Positions 22,749 to 35,445 of a stretch of DNA of 64,000 nt are shown here, piece after piece. The DNA lies in the NCBI GenBank assembly GCA_905182985.1, contig CAJJDN010000177.1, forward strand, positions 1 through 64,000, written 5' to 3'. The notes below the pieces were generated by a model. It was not told the origin of the DNA, made no database searches, and saw nothing but the letters and a program-made list of their open reading frames with translations. The translations under genes were made by a program, and so were the position numbers. The stretch's first letter is position 1, and every line of letters begins with the position of its first letter. This DNA is from Paramecium sonneborni. Its lineage: Eukaryota; Ciliophora; Oligohymenophorea; Peniculida; Parameciidae.

Positions 22749-24890
22749 TCAAAATTTTGTAATTTCAAGTCTCGTAGAATTGTTAGAAAAGGCAAATGAC
22801 TTTTTTTAATCTGATCTTTATGAATAAGAATCTAAATATTTTGGTGATGACAATCTTGTTACTGATTTAGGTAACACACTAACAAAAGAGTTGTTTTTCT
22901 TTGAATTTAATTCGTCTCTCTATTCGAGATTGGATACCATCAAATCCATTAATTATTTTTAAGCGTTTTTATATTCTTTATTTTATCTTAATTATGGATC
23001 CATTCTTTCAAAAATTGTTGTATTATAAGAATTCAAAATTTGTGTATTACGCTTTATAAACTTTGGTGACAACCCTGCTTCATCAGTCTATAAATTCAAT
23101 AATTTATTAGGTATTTAAAATTGTTATTAGACTTTCTAATGTCTCAATTTCATCTAATACTTTTGTTGATTTAATTATAACTTCTTCAAATCTTAATTCT
23201 CCTTCATAATCATTTATGCTTGATCCTTTTAAGTATTATGATAATCTATTTTTTGAAGTTTAATGTATTCTTATAACTTACTATATTGTTCTTATAGTTT
23301 TTCTAATTGAATATCAGACACTGAGATAGATTTCATTAAACTTTTAGTTACTGGCATTTCTTTATGAACTTCCCATTCTGCAGCTATAATCTTTTTAGCT
23401 GTTTCTTTAACCTGTTCTAATGTTAAACATTTTTCAAATGTTATAGATTCTATTTTTTAATTAAATACCTAATCTATTGATTTAAATTATTAAGGATGTT
23501 CAAGCTTTTATAATGTTACTTCTAAATCTTTTAAATGTTTTTAGAGATCAGTCTCCACATTCTTTTGATCTAATTTATAATCCGATAGACTTCTAAGATA
23601 AATTAATTTGCTCAAATAGCTCTAATTTTCTTGATTTCTGTTTCTTTTATGTTTATTTTTCTGTTTTTGTGGATTACTTAAAAATCTCTATATTTTATCT
23701 TTACTACAAGAAGGTGTATTGGATACAAATAAACTGCCATCTCTTGTAGATATATCTTTTAATGGTTTATAATCACTTTTAGCTCTAGTATGATGGAATA
23801 TATAGACATTCTTATTATTGATATCATATTTAGTTTAATGAGGAAATTGTTATTTTGTTTAGAATTTTTATTTTTTTTTAAATCCATACAAAAAAGAGAC
23901 AAATTAATTTAGATCCTATTATTCTAATATGATTTGTTCATATTTTTCATGTTTGTATTCATATTCATATTTAATGTAATTGATTAATTCATCTTAGTTA
24001 CCTACAAAGGTCAAAATATGTTGACATAAATAATTGGCCATAGTAATCATTAATGCTGATTCATCATATTTATCCTTGTATTCTAATGATTTGCTTTACA
24101 AATCCAGATTGATAATTAATAGTTAAGCATAGTGTTTCATCTGTCTTTTGCATTTGTCCTAATTTGAGTTTGGACGGTAATACTCACGTAAAGAGTTAAT
24201 GAGCATATTTGAGATTGGGTCAAAGAATTAATTATGAAAGACATAAGAGTTTTCAAAATAAGCTGAATGAAGGAGGGTTTATGCTTCATGATATATTGTA
24301 ACTGATTTTTGAGTTTTTACAAATTTCAGTTAAATGAGTTTCTATAAAAAGCGAGTTGCTTCTTTGAGATTAGTCATTTTGAAATACAAATAGTTAAACA
24401 TTAATATTTATTGAATAGAAATGAAAAGTTCTTGTTCTTGATATCTCAACCAAATAAGTGATTTTTTATCCCAAGGTTCATGTTCAAATTCAATTATGAA
24501 TTATTTGAGTTTAGAATAGCCTCTAGGTGATTACATATCTCCTAATAATTTGAACTTATTCTTGCGGTTAGAAGGATTCTCCCGTTCTGTTAATACATCT
24601 TAACATTTGGCTAAGTAATTCTACATTGTATGACATAGTTGCATACAATTATCTAATTGAGTGAGTATTCTACCCTATTTTGTATTGAACTTAAGAAAAT
24701 GTTTATGCAGAACTTTCAATCGACAATAAAGTAATCGACGAATTAATTACATTTGTAGTTATATTCCTTGCAATTCACTCTATTAATAATGATGTGTGAG
24801 ATGTTTTTCAGATATGTTTATAAAGCATTTATACTTTCCTTTACGTAACATCCATTATGTTTCATAAATGTGAAATTCTAAAACTTGCAT
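22749..24890 (-). CDS. Unknown coiled-coil protein (713 residues)
   Basis: A single open frame in code 6 without need of introns, from ATG 24890-24888 to TGA 22751-22749. The N-terminal half is mixed helical (several Leu, Tyr and Phe-rich helices; YEYEYKHEKYEQI near residue 290) and could form a TPR-like alpha-solenoid. The C-terminal half is rich in Lys, Gln and Glu with a coiled coil (KLQEQYSKLQEYIKLQ). The last 70 residues are Ser-rich. No family recognised. The gene converges on the E2 gene with 50 bp between stops. Confidence 0.65.
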
Positions 24891-25025
24891 AAATTAATCT
24901 AAGAAAATGATAATATAATTAACAATAAAATGAAATCCAAAAAAGATATAGGTTATCTAAAATAAATTATGTATATTTTCATAGATACATATGATTTTTT
25001 AACCTTAACAAAATAACTAATTAAA

Positions 25026-28000
25026 TCATGCCACTTTCACTTACTCCTATTCTTCATCTACAGTTATATTTTTTGGTTTTTCCAATGTCATAAGTTTTCT
25101 CCTCTAAATAAACTTTCTTATTCCTATAAATAACACTAATAGAACAAAAAGTGTTAAGATGACAATAACAATAAAAATGTAACTTTCATCTGATTGTTTC
25201 ACTTCTTCATGTATGTTCATATCATGTTATTAAGTATTATTGTAAATTAAACTAGTATTGTAGAAATAAGTGTAAGGAGTGTCATATCCTTGATAGAATG
25301 CTTAGAATACAATTAAGCCATAAAGTACTTTCTGATCCTAAGGTAGAGGTACTAAAGATGATTGATATTTACTAATATACCTTTGAAAGACACGAAATCA
25401 TCATTCTCTTTGATGGTTTAGAGAGATTTACTATGGTATAATTAACTATTAGTGTAGTACTTGAGGGATTCTATGTCCATTTGACAACCAAAAGCCTACA
25501 TAAAAGTTTCTTGATTTGAATAGTGCAATTGATAACTAAAATTCAATCAGATAATTACATTAGTATTTTCAGATCTAAAATACCAGCCTTATTTCGTTTC
25601 ATAGTATCTACTGAAACTGTGAGTGTTTGATCCTCATTATATTAAACTTGATAATTGATGGTTGTATTAACATACCATAAATCGTGGGATTATTATAAAT
25701 GTGGTACTAAACTAAAAATGTTCTTCCTTATAGACAAACCATCTTTAGTGTAACTGGCAAATTTAGTTGGAGTAATGTTGAAATAGATATCAGTTGTACT
25801 ATTAAATTGATAAGAAGTAAGGTTAGAATCAGTTTAGCCTAGGCAATCTATTTTTTCAATCATTAATTCTTATCCTGGGACACCGAACATATTATAGATT
25901 TGCGATGATTGTATTTATTCAATGTAATGATAATTAGAGTCAAGATATTTCAAACCATCTAGATTTATAGTTATTACATAGAAGTCTTGACATTGTAAGA
26001 TTATCTTATAGTAGTAATTGATATTAATTAGTTGATATTTTAATTCTATTTATGATGTACTAATGCTCCATTCTTAGATTGGATTGAGTAGTATAAATTC
26101 AGATACATTTTTAGTCATATAAAATAATTCCACTCTAACATTAGATTAGGAATTCACAATAATAGTATACCATTAATCAATTGTTATAGGGGTGAAGGTG
26201 AATTGTGTAATGTTGGATTAATCTGTGTTGTTGCCTTTGTATGATTTACCTAAATGCAGATTCACATAATTTGATTCACTCTATAAACTCAATTTATAAG
26301 ATGCTACTGTGTATGAATATGGATTGAGAATATTGAGAGTATAAGATGAATTGATTGGAATGATGTGTTGAGAATAAGTTAGATTCAGAGTGAATACCAA
26401 GGTTTCTTCATCATAAAAGTGCAATTCAAGTTTTTAGGAATATACAAATAGATTCAAATCTCCTGGTTCAATGTAATATTTGCAATTCTCAACACATTAA
26501 TCATAATATATTCTACCATACTCAATTTCCAATGCTATTGAATTGTATGCTATTAATAGTTAGATCTCAGAATTCTTCAATGGTTTTAGAGCTATGATGT
26601 ATGTACAATAATAACAAAAATGTTTGTTTTATTGGTTAATCTATATGATTCCCCCAAATAGATTATCATTATGTTCCTGCAATATTTGAATGTCATCTGT
26701 TCCATAATAAGGTAATAAGTCAAATAGACCATCATCATCATCATTATATTATGAGTATGTATTAATGGCTACATCAACATTATTAATTCCTTGTATCATT
26801 ATACGAAATGATTCTCTTCTGATATGCTGATAGAAATAATAAACAGTCTAATTTATTTAATGACTAGTAAATTGACCATTTGAAATGTAATACAACTCAA
26901 TGTCTGCTAAATTTAAGAGCAATTCATATGTGCATTCTTTTCTAAATCCAGTTACTCCAATTATGTAGGATCCAATAATGTTAGAATCTCGTATAATTAG
27001 AACATCTGATTTATATTAGATCGATTTATATGTATTTGAATCTTCAGTAGGATATGAGATGACATCATCTATCAATTTATTGACATAGAGATCCGGATCA
27101 CAATCATCTAATGGTCTTGCTGCTATTTATATGAATTCCACAGGATTGTCAACATAGAAATAATAATAAGACATAATACTCTCCGCAGAGTAACCAATCA
27201 GCATTTCTCCATTTCTTATTATGGCATATTAAGTAGATATCATTACATTAAAATAACCATCCTCACCATCTACTGTTGATATGTTATTATAAGTATTTCC
27301 AAAGATGTACGAGTATAATGATTGTTAATCTACTTTCACAGTAATCAACAATATACAACCTTATTTATAATTTTAACAATTAATGAGATCTTCTTATTTG
27401 ATGATTAATAATTTATTGGAATCACTAGCACTGATTTCTTCTTCGATGTCATAATTAGAAGAGTTTGGAAATATATTGTGATTATTACTTTTTAATTCTT
27501 TAGTAACACTCTAATAGTCTCTGATTGAACAAAGTAATTCTATTTCTGTAAATTCAGTGTAGGCTTAAATTTGAATAGTATTATTGAGATCTTTGGGCAC
27601 TAGGAAGTACAAGTTAGATTGTTGGTATTATTCAAAGGAAGGAATAGGAACTTACTAGACAGTATTATCAGATAATTCAATTATACCAGAGACACCTCTA
27701 ATTAATAATGAGTATTCATTGTAACCAATACTTTAGACTCCAATATACACAACACTATTTTCAGTGATATTTGGTAAAGTCAAATAGGCAGAGTTATCAC
27801 TAATTTCATAATCATAATTTTCTTGATTGGGGAACTTATTTTTAAGACTGACGAAGATTCTTAAGTTGTTATTTTCATTGGTCTCCGTAATATAAGTTCT
27901 GATAATGAAAAGTTTCTCTAAATTATAAGGAGATAGATAATAATAATAAGATTGATGTTAATTATCTAATTAAGTAATGAGAGGATCTCCATAGAATAAT

Positions 28001-30329
28001 TCCATAAGTGAACTTGAAGAAGTGAATTGTATTTCATATGATTCATTAAGGCCAAGAGAAAGAGAGTTGACTTATATATAATAATATTATTTTGGATCTT
28101 CAAGGATTAATGTATGCTATGAACTTCTAAGTGTAAAATTATTTTATGTTTGATTTGGAAACTAATCACCCATTACTTTATTGGTGCCTATTATATAGGA
28201 AATGAAATAGCCATAGATTCCATTAAGATGAATAAAGAGAGGGCCATTCTGTCTATATTCAAAATTAAAGTATGTAATTTAATCTATTTTGGTTTACAAA
28301 TGTGTATAGGAAATACTTTCAGTAAGATGAATATAATTAATTTCATCATGAGATTCCCTATAGATTATGGGAGTGATTGTATATCTAAGTACTGCCTTAG
28401 CTATTATTCTTATATAATAAGTGCCTGCTAAATTTGAGGAGTGAGTATCTGATTTATATTATAAGATATCTAATTCCATATTAGCATATCGATCATAACA
28501 AGTAGAATTGGGTTTTTGATAGATTCTTGAAGCATATGCATCATATTCTCCAGTAATAGCTGTGATTTAAAATACTACTTCAGTTATTTCATCTTCATGA
28601 ATTGTAAATAAAAATAAATCAGTGTCATATTCCATAAGATAACTACGATAGGTAGTGGATTCTCTTAATTCAATATGTTTCTCTTATCCTTTAATAAATA
28701 TTTGATAATTCATATATTCAACATTGCTGTATACTCCTATCACATATTAACAATTTGTTTATACGTTTTCATACTTTAGCATTGTTACATTACTCTCACA
28801 TTCAGTCTTATTGTAATAGAATTGTAGTGTATTTTCAGCTGAATTCAATTCTGATGTTCCTGATTTTATGACTTCAGCCATTTATAATTAATCTATTTAT
28901 TCTTTAGTGATTGAACAATTATAAAAATTATCACTCCCTGCATTTACAATATAAGCAAAAGAATTTGTCACATCACTTAATTCTGTATTATTCTTTATAC
29001 ATTTCTTTAAAATGATCATCCCATGTCCTGTGGGATAATTTGAAGTTATTGTAAATGTTTAACTATTCTAATCAAATATTCCGACTATATATTCTGCCAA
29101 TTCATTTTTTACTAGAAATCCAGATTCATATGCATAAACAGATAATATTCTACTATAATAATTGCTTAAATAAACCAAAAATGAATAACTAGAAAATCCC
29201 TCCATTCCATTTATTGCGATAATAAACTAACTACTATTCCCATTATTAATTCTATTATTTGGAGAAATCGTGATTGATTCGTATCCAAAGTCTAATTCTG
29301 ATTACCAAGGATACTATTTATAATCCATTGAACATTCATCTAACTTGCATGGAGATATATAAATATTAGGATTTCCTTCAAATGGATGGATATCAAAAGA
29401 TAATGAATTTTCATCCAAAAATTCTAAGTACTCATCCTATATTCTTAATCTATAATAATTAATCTTTCTATCTAATACTAAGTCATCAGTTCTTTCAAAT
29501 AATCCTATTTCTCTGACATGTTCATACAATGTTGATAGGAAATATAATCTTGTATTTGGAACACCTATTAATAATACTGTTAAATTCCCTTAAAGATTAG
29601 TACTATTTTTATATATTACCACTCCTTTTCCTATCATCCAAATCTCTTCTGCTTCATACTAATTTTAAATTGGTGATGGTGTTTCATTCCCCTCATTGAT
29701 ATAAAAATAAAAGGATTCATTCAATACACTATTCTTATCCTAAATGTAATGAGCTCTTATTATGATTCTATCAACTGAATCCATTGAATTAGGCATCCTA
29801 ATCTTTAAAATACTCTCTGTCTCATTCTCAAATTGCACTATCATTGCTTCTCCTAATTCTAAGACCTCTTCCTCCTCGTAATGAATTGTCAATTCATAAT
29901 CACAATCCTATAAACAATATACTCCCAAATAATAAGTGCTATTTGGAATTAACTCTTTTTCTTCTATTATACAAACATCCATCCCTTTATTACCACATAA
30001 CTCATCATATATTGATGGACTTATTAATTATTATTCATATTTACTATTAATTCACCTTACTTATGTAAAGCGAAGGAAAAGAGCTTTAATCATGAAGTGC
30101 TCTCAATACTACAAATATATCCTCATTTGGTATCACATTCTCAACAAGGAATTTATAAAAGTGAACTGGATAAAGAACAGATGTTGACGATCCTGGCACT
30201 TTCCTATATAATCTATTTATTCAACTATTACCCATAAAATTCATATTGTTTCTCTATCTGTAATTCAATGCTCTACTAATCTTACTACTGTGATAAAATC
30301 ACCTACAATAACAAAATCAATAATAACAT
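25026..30329 (-). CDS. Large type I membrane protein with repeated beta-rich ectodomain units
   Basis: A signal peptide (MLLLILLLQVILSQ) starts at 30329; a 28-nt intron (30204-30231) follows near residue 33. About 1,650 lumenal residues consist of diverged repeats of 120-150 residues with the pattern Y-x-F-x-V then DPDLYV then Y-x-I-x-V-x-G (for example DDCDPDLYVNKL, IIGVTGFRKECTYELL). This resembles bacterial-type pre-peptidase C-terminal (PPC) beta-sandwich domains; that match is inference. Close to the end are a stalk, one TM helix (FIVIVILTLFVLLVLFIGI), a basic stop-transfer RRK and a short acidic tail; TGA at 25028-25026. Probably a surface or secretory-pathway protein. Function unknown. 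Confidence 0.7.
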
Positions 30330-30674
30330 AAAATTGAATTAATAATTATTATTTAGAAACATTTATCAAATAGGATCACAATTTAGTTTAAGAAATTTAC
30401 CACAAGAGAACATGCCTTTTGAAACAAATCTTATACTTATATATAATTCTATTTTAGTTATATTGAAAATAGAATTGTGTCATGATTTATTAATCATATC
30501 CTGTGATATATAGGAATGAATACAAAGAACAAAAAAATGATGTAAGTTAGATAGAAGCTAGAATGTTTATAATTTACATTGTGTCATGTCAATAATAGAG
30601 TATGACAACTTCATTTAATTAAGTAAAAGGAATTCTATAAACTTATATAAATTAATATCAATATTCTAAATAAA
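30330..30674. other. AT-rich spacer
   Basis: No gene is seen between the large membrane protein and the p28 gene. Part of it (from 30436) reappears after the N at 31677. Confidence 0.5.
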
Positions 30675-31458
30675 TCATTATTAATTCTATTGCACTTATT
30701 TCAGAAAAAGCTCTAAATGTTTAGTTTATTATTTTAAAAATAGCATTTCCTGTTCCATTCTTTTTTCCTCCAATTCTCTTATTTCTTTAAAACTTCTCTA
30801 AATAGCATCTAGTTCCTTCTCTAATAAAATTTTTTAATTTTCTAAATAAATTTTTTTCTTATCATAATCAGCAATTTTAGAATCCTATTCAATTTTACCA
30901 ATTTCAGATTCTGCTGCTTTTCTATTTCCAAATACGACAGATCCAGCATAAAGAGTTTGGTAGGCTGCAAAGGTTAACTTCAAATTATCATATACTCTCA
31001 TTAATAATAGTCCTCTTTCTGGACAATTGATAGCACTCTATCTTATGATCTCTTCAAATAATTAACTATGTAAATCTTCTCTTACTGGACATATACCACT
31101 CTTACTATTATATTTATATTTAAATTAAATACCGAGCCTATCTTTCAAATAATCTTTGATTCAATTCTTCTTCTAATTAATTAAGTTCATCTCTCTTGAC
31201 ATCATTGACACTAACAATCTATTTAAAGAAATGTCCCTCATGTTCAAATCTTCTAGGAGGAAAAAATTTATTCAAAATTTCATCAATGGACCATTTTTGA
31301 TCCAAAGGTTACAGTTATTATTTTTTTTTTTAATTTAACACTTACTCTTGCATTTCAAGTTACATTTCATCCTCATTAATTTCAATTGGCTCTTCATATC
31401 TGACTAAAGTTGGCATATATTTTGGGTATTTTTTTATGATTTCTTCTAATTATTACAT
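30675..31458 (-). CDS. Axonemal dynein light chain p28 (copy 1, artefact duplicate)
   Basis: Identical to the gene at 31917-32700, which is described fully there. This copy lies at the end of the left contig. Only one of the two should be counted. Confidence 0.85.
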
Positions 31459-31550
31459 TTACAAATATATTATAAAAATAATATACAAATACATATATTG
31501 TTAAAAAAAAAGATAATAAAAAAAAGTAATTATTATATAATAGTTTAAAA

Positions 31551-31676
31551 TCACAACAATCCCAACTCATTCAATATTTAGCTCATGATTAATATGATTT
31601 TGGATTATTCAGCATTATTTACACTTGAAATAAGGCATACAAGGAATGCATAATCATCGTCACTATAGATCCTGTT
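31551..31676 (-). pseudogene. Duplicate 3' fragment of neighbouring unknown gene (artefact)
   Basis: The same bases as 32793-32918, the last 42 codons of the gene at 32793-33424. The fragment stops at the N and should vanish when the contigs are merged. Confidence 0.85.
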
Positions 31677-31916
31677 NCTTATATATAATTCTATTTTAGT
31701 TATATTGAAAATAGAATTGTGTCATGATTTATTAATCATATCCTGTGATATATAGGAATGAATACAAAGAACAAAAAAATGATGTAAGTTAGATAGAAGC
31801 TAGAATGTTTATAATTTACATTGTGTCATGTCAATAATAGAGTATGACAACTTCATTTAATTAAGTAAAAGGAATTCTATAAACTTATATAAATTAATAT
31901 CAATATTCTAAATAAA

Positions 31917-32700
31917 TCATTATTAATTCTATTGCACTTATTTCAGAAAAAGCTCTAAATGTTTAGTTTATTATTTTAAAAATAGCATTTCCTGTTCCAT
32001 TCTTTTTTCCTCCAATTCTCTTATTTCTTTAAAACTTCTCTAAATAGCATCTAGTTCCTTCTCTAATAAAATTTTTTAATTTTCTAAATAAATTTTTTTC
32101 TTATCATAATCAGCAATTTTAGAATCCTATTCAATTTTACCAATTTCAGATTCTGCTGCTTTTCTATTTCCAAATACGACAGATCCAGCATAAAGAGTTT
32201 GGTAGGCTGCAAAGGTTAACTTCAAATTATCATATACTCTCATTAATAATAGTCCTCTTTCTGGACAATTGATAGCACTCTATCTTATGATCTCTTCAAA
32301 TAATTAACTATGTAAATCTTCTCTTACTGGACATATACCACTCTTACTATTATATTTATATTTAAATTAAATACCGAGCCTATCTTTCAAATAATCTTTG
32401 ATTCAATTCTTCTTCTAATTAATTAAGTTCATCTCTCTTGACATCATTGACACTAACAATCTATTTAAAGAAATGTCCCTCATGTTCAAATCTTCTAGGA
32501 GGAAAAAATTTATTCAAAATTTCATCAATGGACCATTTTTGATCCAAAGGTTACAGTTATTATTTTTTTTTTTAATTTAACACTTACTCTTGCATTTCAA
32601 GTTACATTTCATCCTCATTAATTTCAATTGGCTCTTCATATCTGACTAAAGTTGGCATATATTTTGGGTATTTTTTTATGATTTCTTCTAATTATTACAT
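31917..32700 (-). CDS. Axonemal inner-arm dynein light chain p28 (DNALI1-like)
   Basis: After removal of one 28-nt intron (GTATTTAA..ATAATAG) the frame gives 251 residues, the usual size of p28/DNALI1. The family signature is clear: KSGICPVREDLHSQLFEE, then INCPERGLLLMRV, then FAAYQTLYAGSVVFGNRKA, followed by a long coiled coil ending with EEKRMEQEMLFLK. p28 binds inner-arm dynein heavy chains with actin or centrin and is needed for their assembly on ciliary doublet microtubules. Ciliates usually have several p28 genes elsewhere. The intron is required to bring the GICPVRED block into frame. Confidence 0.93.
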
Positions 32701-32792
32701 TTACAAATATATTATAAAAATAATATACAAATACATATATTGTTAAAAAAAAAGATAATAAAAAAAAGTAATTATTATATAATAGTTTAAAA

Positions 32793-33424
32793 TCACAACA
32801 ATCCCAACTCATTCAATATTTAGCTCATGATTAATATGATTTTGGATTATTCAGCATTATTTACACTTGAAATAAGGCATACAAGGAATGCATAATCATC
32901 GTCACTATAGATCCTGTTAGAAACAATCAAGTCAGTTATTTTATTTTTAAAGAGAGGATCACTTAATTATGGTATTTTTTTAGCAATGCTTTCCCAATCA
33001 ATATCTTATTGTATTTCTTTTTTTTGTGGCCGTGGCTGCACTTATTAAATTGAAGTTGATTACTTATTGGACAAGTCTTATTGATAAGACTCTTATCGAT
33101 TCTTCTAAAGAAGAGAGCTGGATTTATTGTGGTCTTGTTCTTGTTGTTCATTTCTTGGATTCTCTTTTTACATTTTTCAAAATTCTTTTGATGTTCGGTA
33201 TTGGTGGTTTAGACTTTTTTGAGGAAGTAATTGTTTTTAAATTTCTCGACGGATGGTCGTTTTTATTGTATTTTTTATACTTTATCAAATGTATTGATGA
33301 CTTCTTTGTATTGATCAAGGAATTTGAAAACAGGAGAGGGGGTTCGTCTAAGTAATTTAGTACTTGAATTGGTTTATGAGAGAGTGCTTTTGACAGTCTC
33401 AACATGATGTAGATGTTAAAGCAT
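32793..33424 (-). CDS. Unknown 202-residue protein, basic middle region
   Basis: Starting at ATG 33424 and removing a 23-nt intron (GTAATCAA..AATAAG) gives 203 codons to TGA 32795-32793. Residues about 30-50 read SPVFKFLDQYKEV; the middle is rich in Lys and Asn; the C-terminal third (DWESIAKKIPQ.., YSDDDYAFLVCLISS) is predicted helical. No family recognised. Its 3' 126 bases lie inside the contig-overlap repeat. Confidence 0.55.
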
Positions 33425-33511
33425 CTATTACAAAATAATTCGCCGACCTCCTAGATTGCGTTAATCTGGAGAGAACACCTTGCTCATTAACGATTTTAAT
33501 TAATTAGAAAG

Positions 33512-34859
33512 ATGATTATAATTATGCCAGCCTATAAAAGCAACTTAGAAGTGTAAATCAAATAAGATTAGAAATAAGGAATTGGTCTAATAGATCATGA
33601 ATAGACAGACACGTTCCCAGTATGGAAATTTAGAGGTGGTTCAACAACAATATATGAGGATAGTAATATAATATGCATTTTTAAAGATCAAGTTTATACA
33701 GAGAGTACTGAGATCTTGCCAAACAGGAATGCCCTCTTAAAAGTGAGCAAATCAAGTAAACCTATTAGATATATATGAACAATTTTTAGAAAATCAATAT
33801 GAAATCCTTTTGTCAGCAATATAGCCAATCTTTATGGTTGTCAAAGATATCAAATCATAGAATGGATCTGAATATCCTCTTGTAGTTAACTCCATCATTC
33901 GCTTAGGAAGAGTGTACTAATTATACACTATTAATTTAAAGTGAGTACAAGGTCATTGAAGAACGTAACAAGGATATGCATACTTTTCAATCTCCCTGCT
34001 CAGTTAAAGTATTCTTATTTGACAATCAAATTTTAGCACTCCTTCCTTAGTAACAACAATTTGACATATTAGTGCAAGTTTTGTTTCATGGAAGGAAGAC
34101 AGAGTAAGGATTAACTCTTTCTTACCAACATCTGTCGTTGTGCTGGAAATGGATAAGCTGTTCATTTGGATTGTTTACGTTACTGGGTAGATTCTAACAT
34201 AATCAAAGAAGAAACTCAATTTGGATTGATTCTCAAATGGTTATTTAATTCTCTACATTAGGATCAAACAACATGAATGTTCTATTTGTAAAGAAAGTCT
34301 CCCCATTCGAGTTCAGTATGATGATCAATACTTCGATCTTTTTACACTTGAAAGACCTGATTTACAATACATTCTCGTCGAAGTATATTCTAATCATTAT
34401 CATTAGAACATCAATAAAGAAAAGAACTTATGCAATGAAATCTATTTAATTCATAGTCTTCTAATTGACAATATTAAAATTGTAAATCTTTTCTAAATAT
34501 TCAAGGGAAGAGGATTCTAATGTGATATTAAAGCATAAGACATTACTGTCTCTAGACACCATGCCACTATCAAATTAACAGATGGCAATTTTGTTATTCA
34601 AGATAATAAAAGTAAGTTTGGAACACTTGTATCTATTGACAAAAAGATTTCTATTGATTGTGCTGCATGCAGTTTATAAATTGGCAAACTACTGATAAAC
34701 TTAATCTAATCTGATTATATATAAAAAGGTATCCTTTTAATTAACGTAGGTGCTCCTTCAACCTAACACAAACTTACTTAACTACCTTAAATTAATAAAT
34801 AATTAGATGAAGATGAACCTTAGATGGACGACGATTCTTTTCAATTAGAAAATAAATGA
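33512..34859 (+). CDS. RING-variant (RINGv/MARCH-type) plus FHA-domain protein
   Basis: Four introns (34, 28, 28 and 22 nt) leave 412 codons. Residues about 155-235 hold a RING-variant C4HC3 finger: CKFC, then CRCAGNG..VHLDCLRYW, then CSIC. The C-terminal half has an FHA domain with FKGRGFQCDI, then DITVSRHHATI and DNKSKFGTLV, the phosphothreonine-binding Gly-Arg, Ser-x-x-His and Asn residues (Gly-Arg and SRHH seen). An acidic tail ends the protein. It is likely an E3 ubiquitin ligase recruited to phosphorylated partners. MARCH-type RINGv proteins usually sit in membranes, but no TM helix is seen here. Each intron was chosen because it alone restores the finger or FHA frame. Confidence 0.82.
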
Positions 34860-34930
34860 AAGTGACTTTTATATTATTTTAATTATATTTTTATCTTTTC
34901 GTAATTAATATATAATTTATCTATAATTTT

Positions 34931-35375
34931 ATGCAAAAAGCTAGCATTTTTAATAGGAATTTCAAGTTGCTCTTCAATAAAAACAAGTACTAAAATTTGA
35001 CTGGTAAATTGAAAATGCATTTTTGTAGCTTAATAAGGGCATAATCAAAGTCATTTAGGATGGGTATCTCCAGTAGATTACAGATTTGGAAGAATCATGT
35101 TGTATCTCACTTGTGGTATAGGATTCTATTGTGCCTATTAAGACCCAGGAGTCTTACATGAAACAGTATAATTCAATTTTAATTTTAGTTTGGCCATTTC
35201 AAATAACCACCCAGATATGTATTGGTATGATTTCTTGAATTAATAAACATAGGGATTTGGAAAAGGACTTGAAGCAGATGAGAAGAATTTGAATCAATAA
35301 ATATTGGATAGACATCATGCAGAAGAACAATTAGAGCATTTCAAACACAACCTTACCCAATATGATGGCAAATGA
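34931..35375 (+). CDS. Small one-TM protein, possibly mitochondrial
   Basis: A 25-nt intron (35004-35028) leaves 139 residues. The N-terminus is basic and free of acidic residues (MQKASIFNRNFKLLF), like a mitochondrial presequence. One TM helix (RIMLYLTCGIGFYCAY) lies near residues 50-65, followed by an Asn/Gln/His-rich polar tail. The size and shape suit a ciliate-specific respiratory complex subunit, but this is inference. It starts 71 bp after the RINGv-FHA gene and converges with the laforin-like gene. Confidence 0.55.
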
Positions 35376-35445
35376 TATAATAAATAAATACAAAAAAATT
35401 CATGAAATAATTAAATAAATTACAAATATTAGATAACAAAATCAT

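Larger units (their letters stand above)
30436..32918. repeat. Unmerged contig overlap (30436-31676 = 31678-32918) around N at 31677
   Basis: 1,241 bases repeated at offset 1,242, bounded by the N on both sides. It duplicates the p28 gene and the 3' end of its upstream neighbour. Assembly artefact. Confidence 0.93.
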
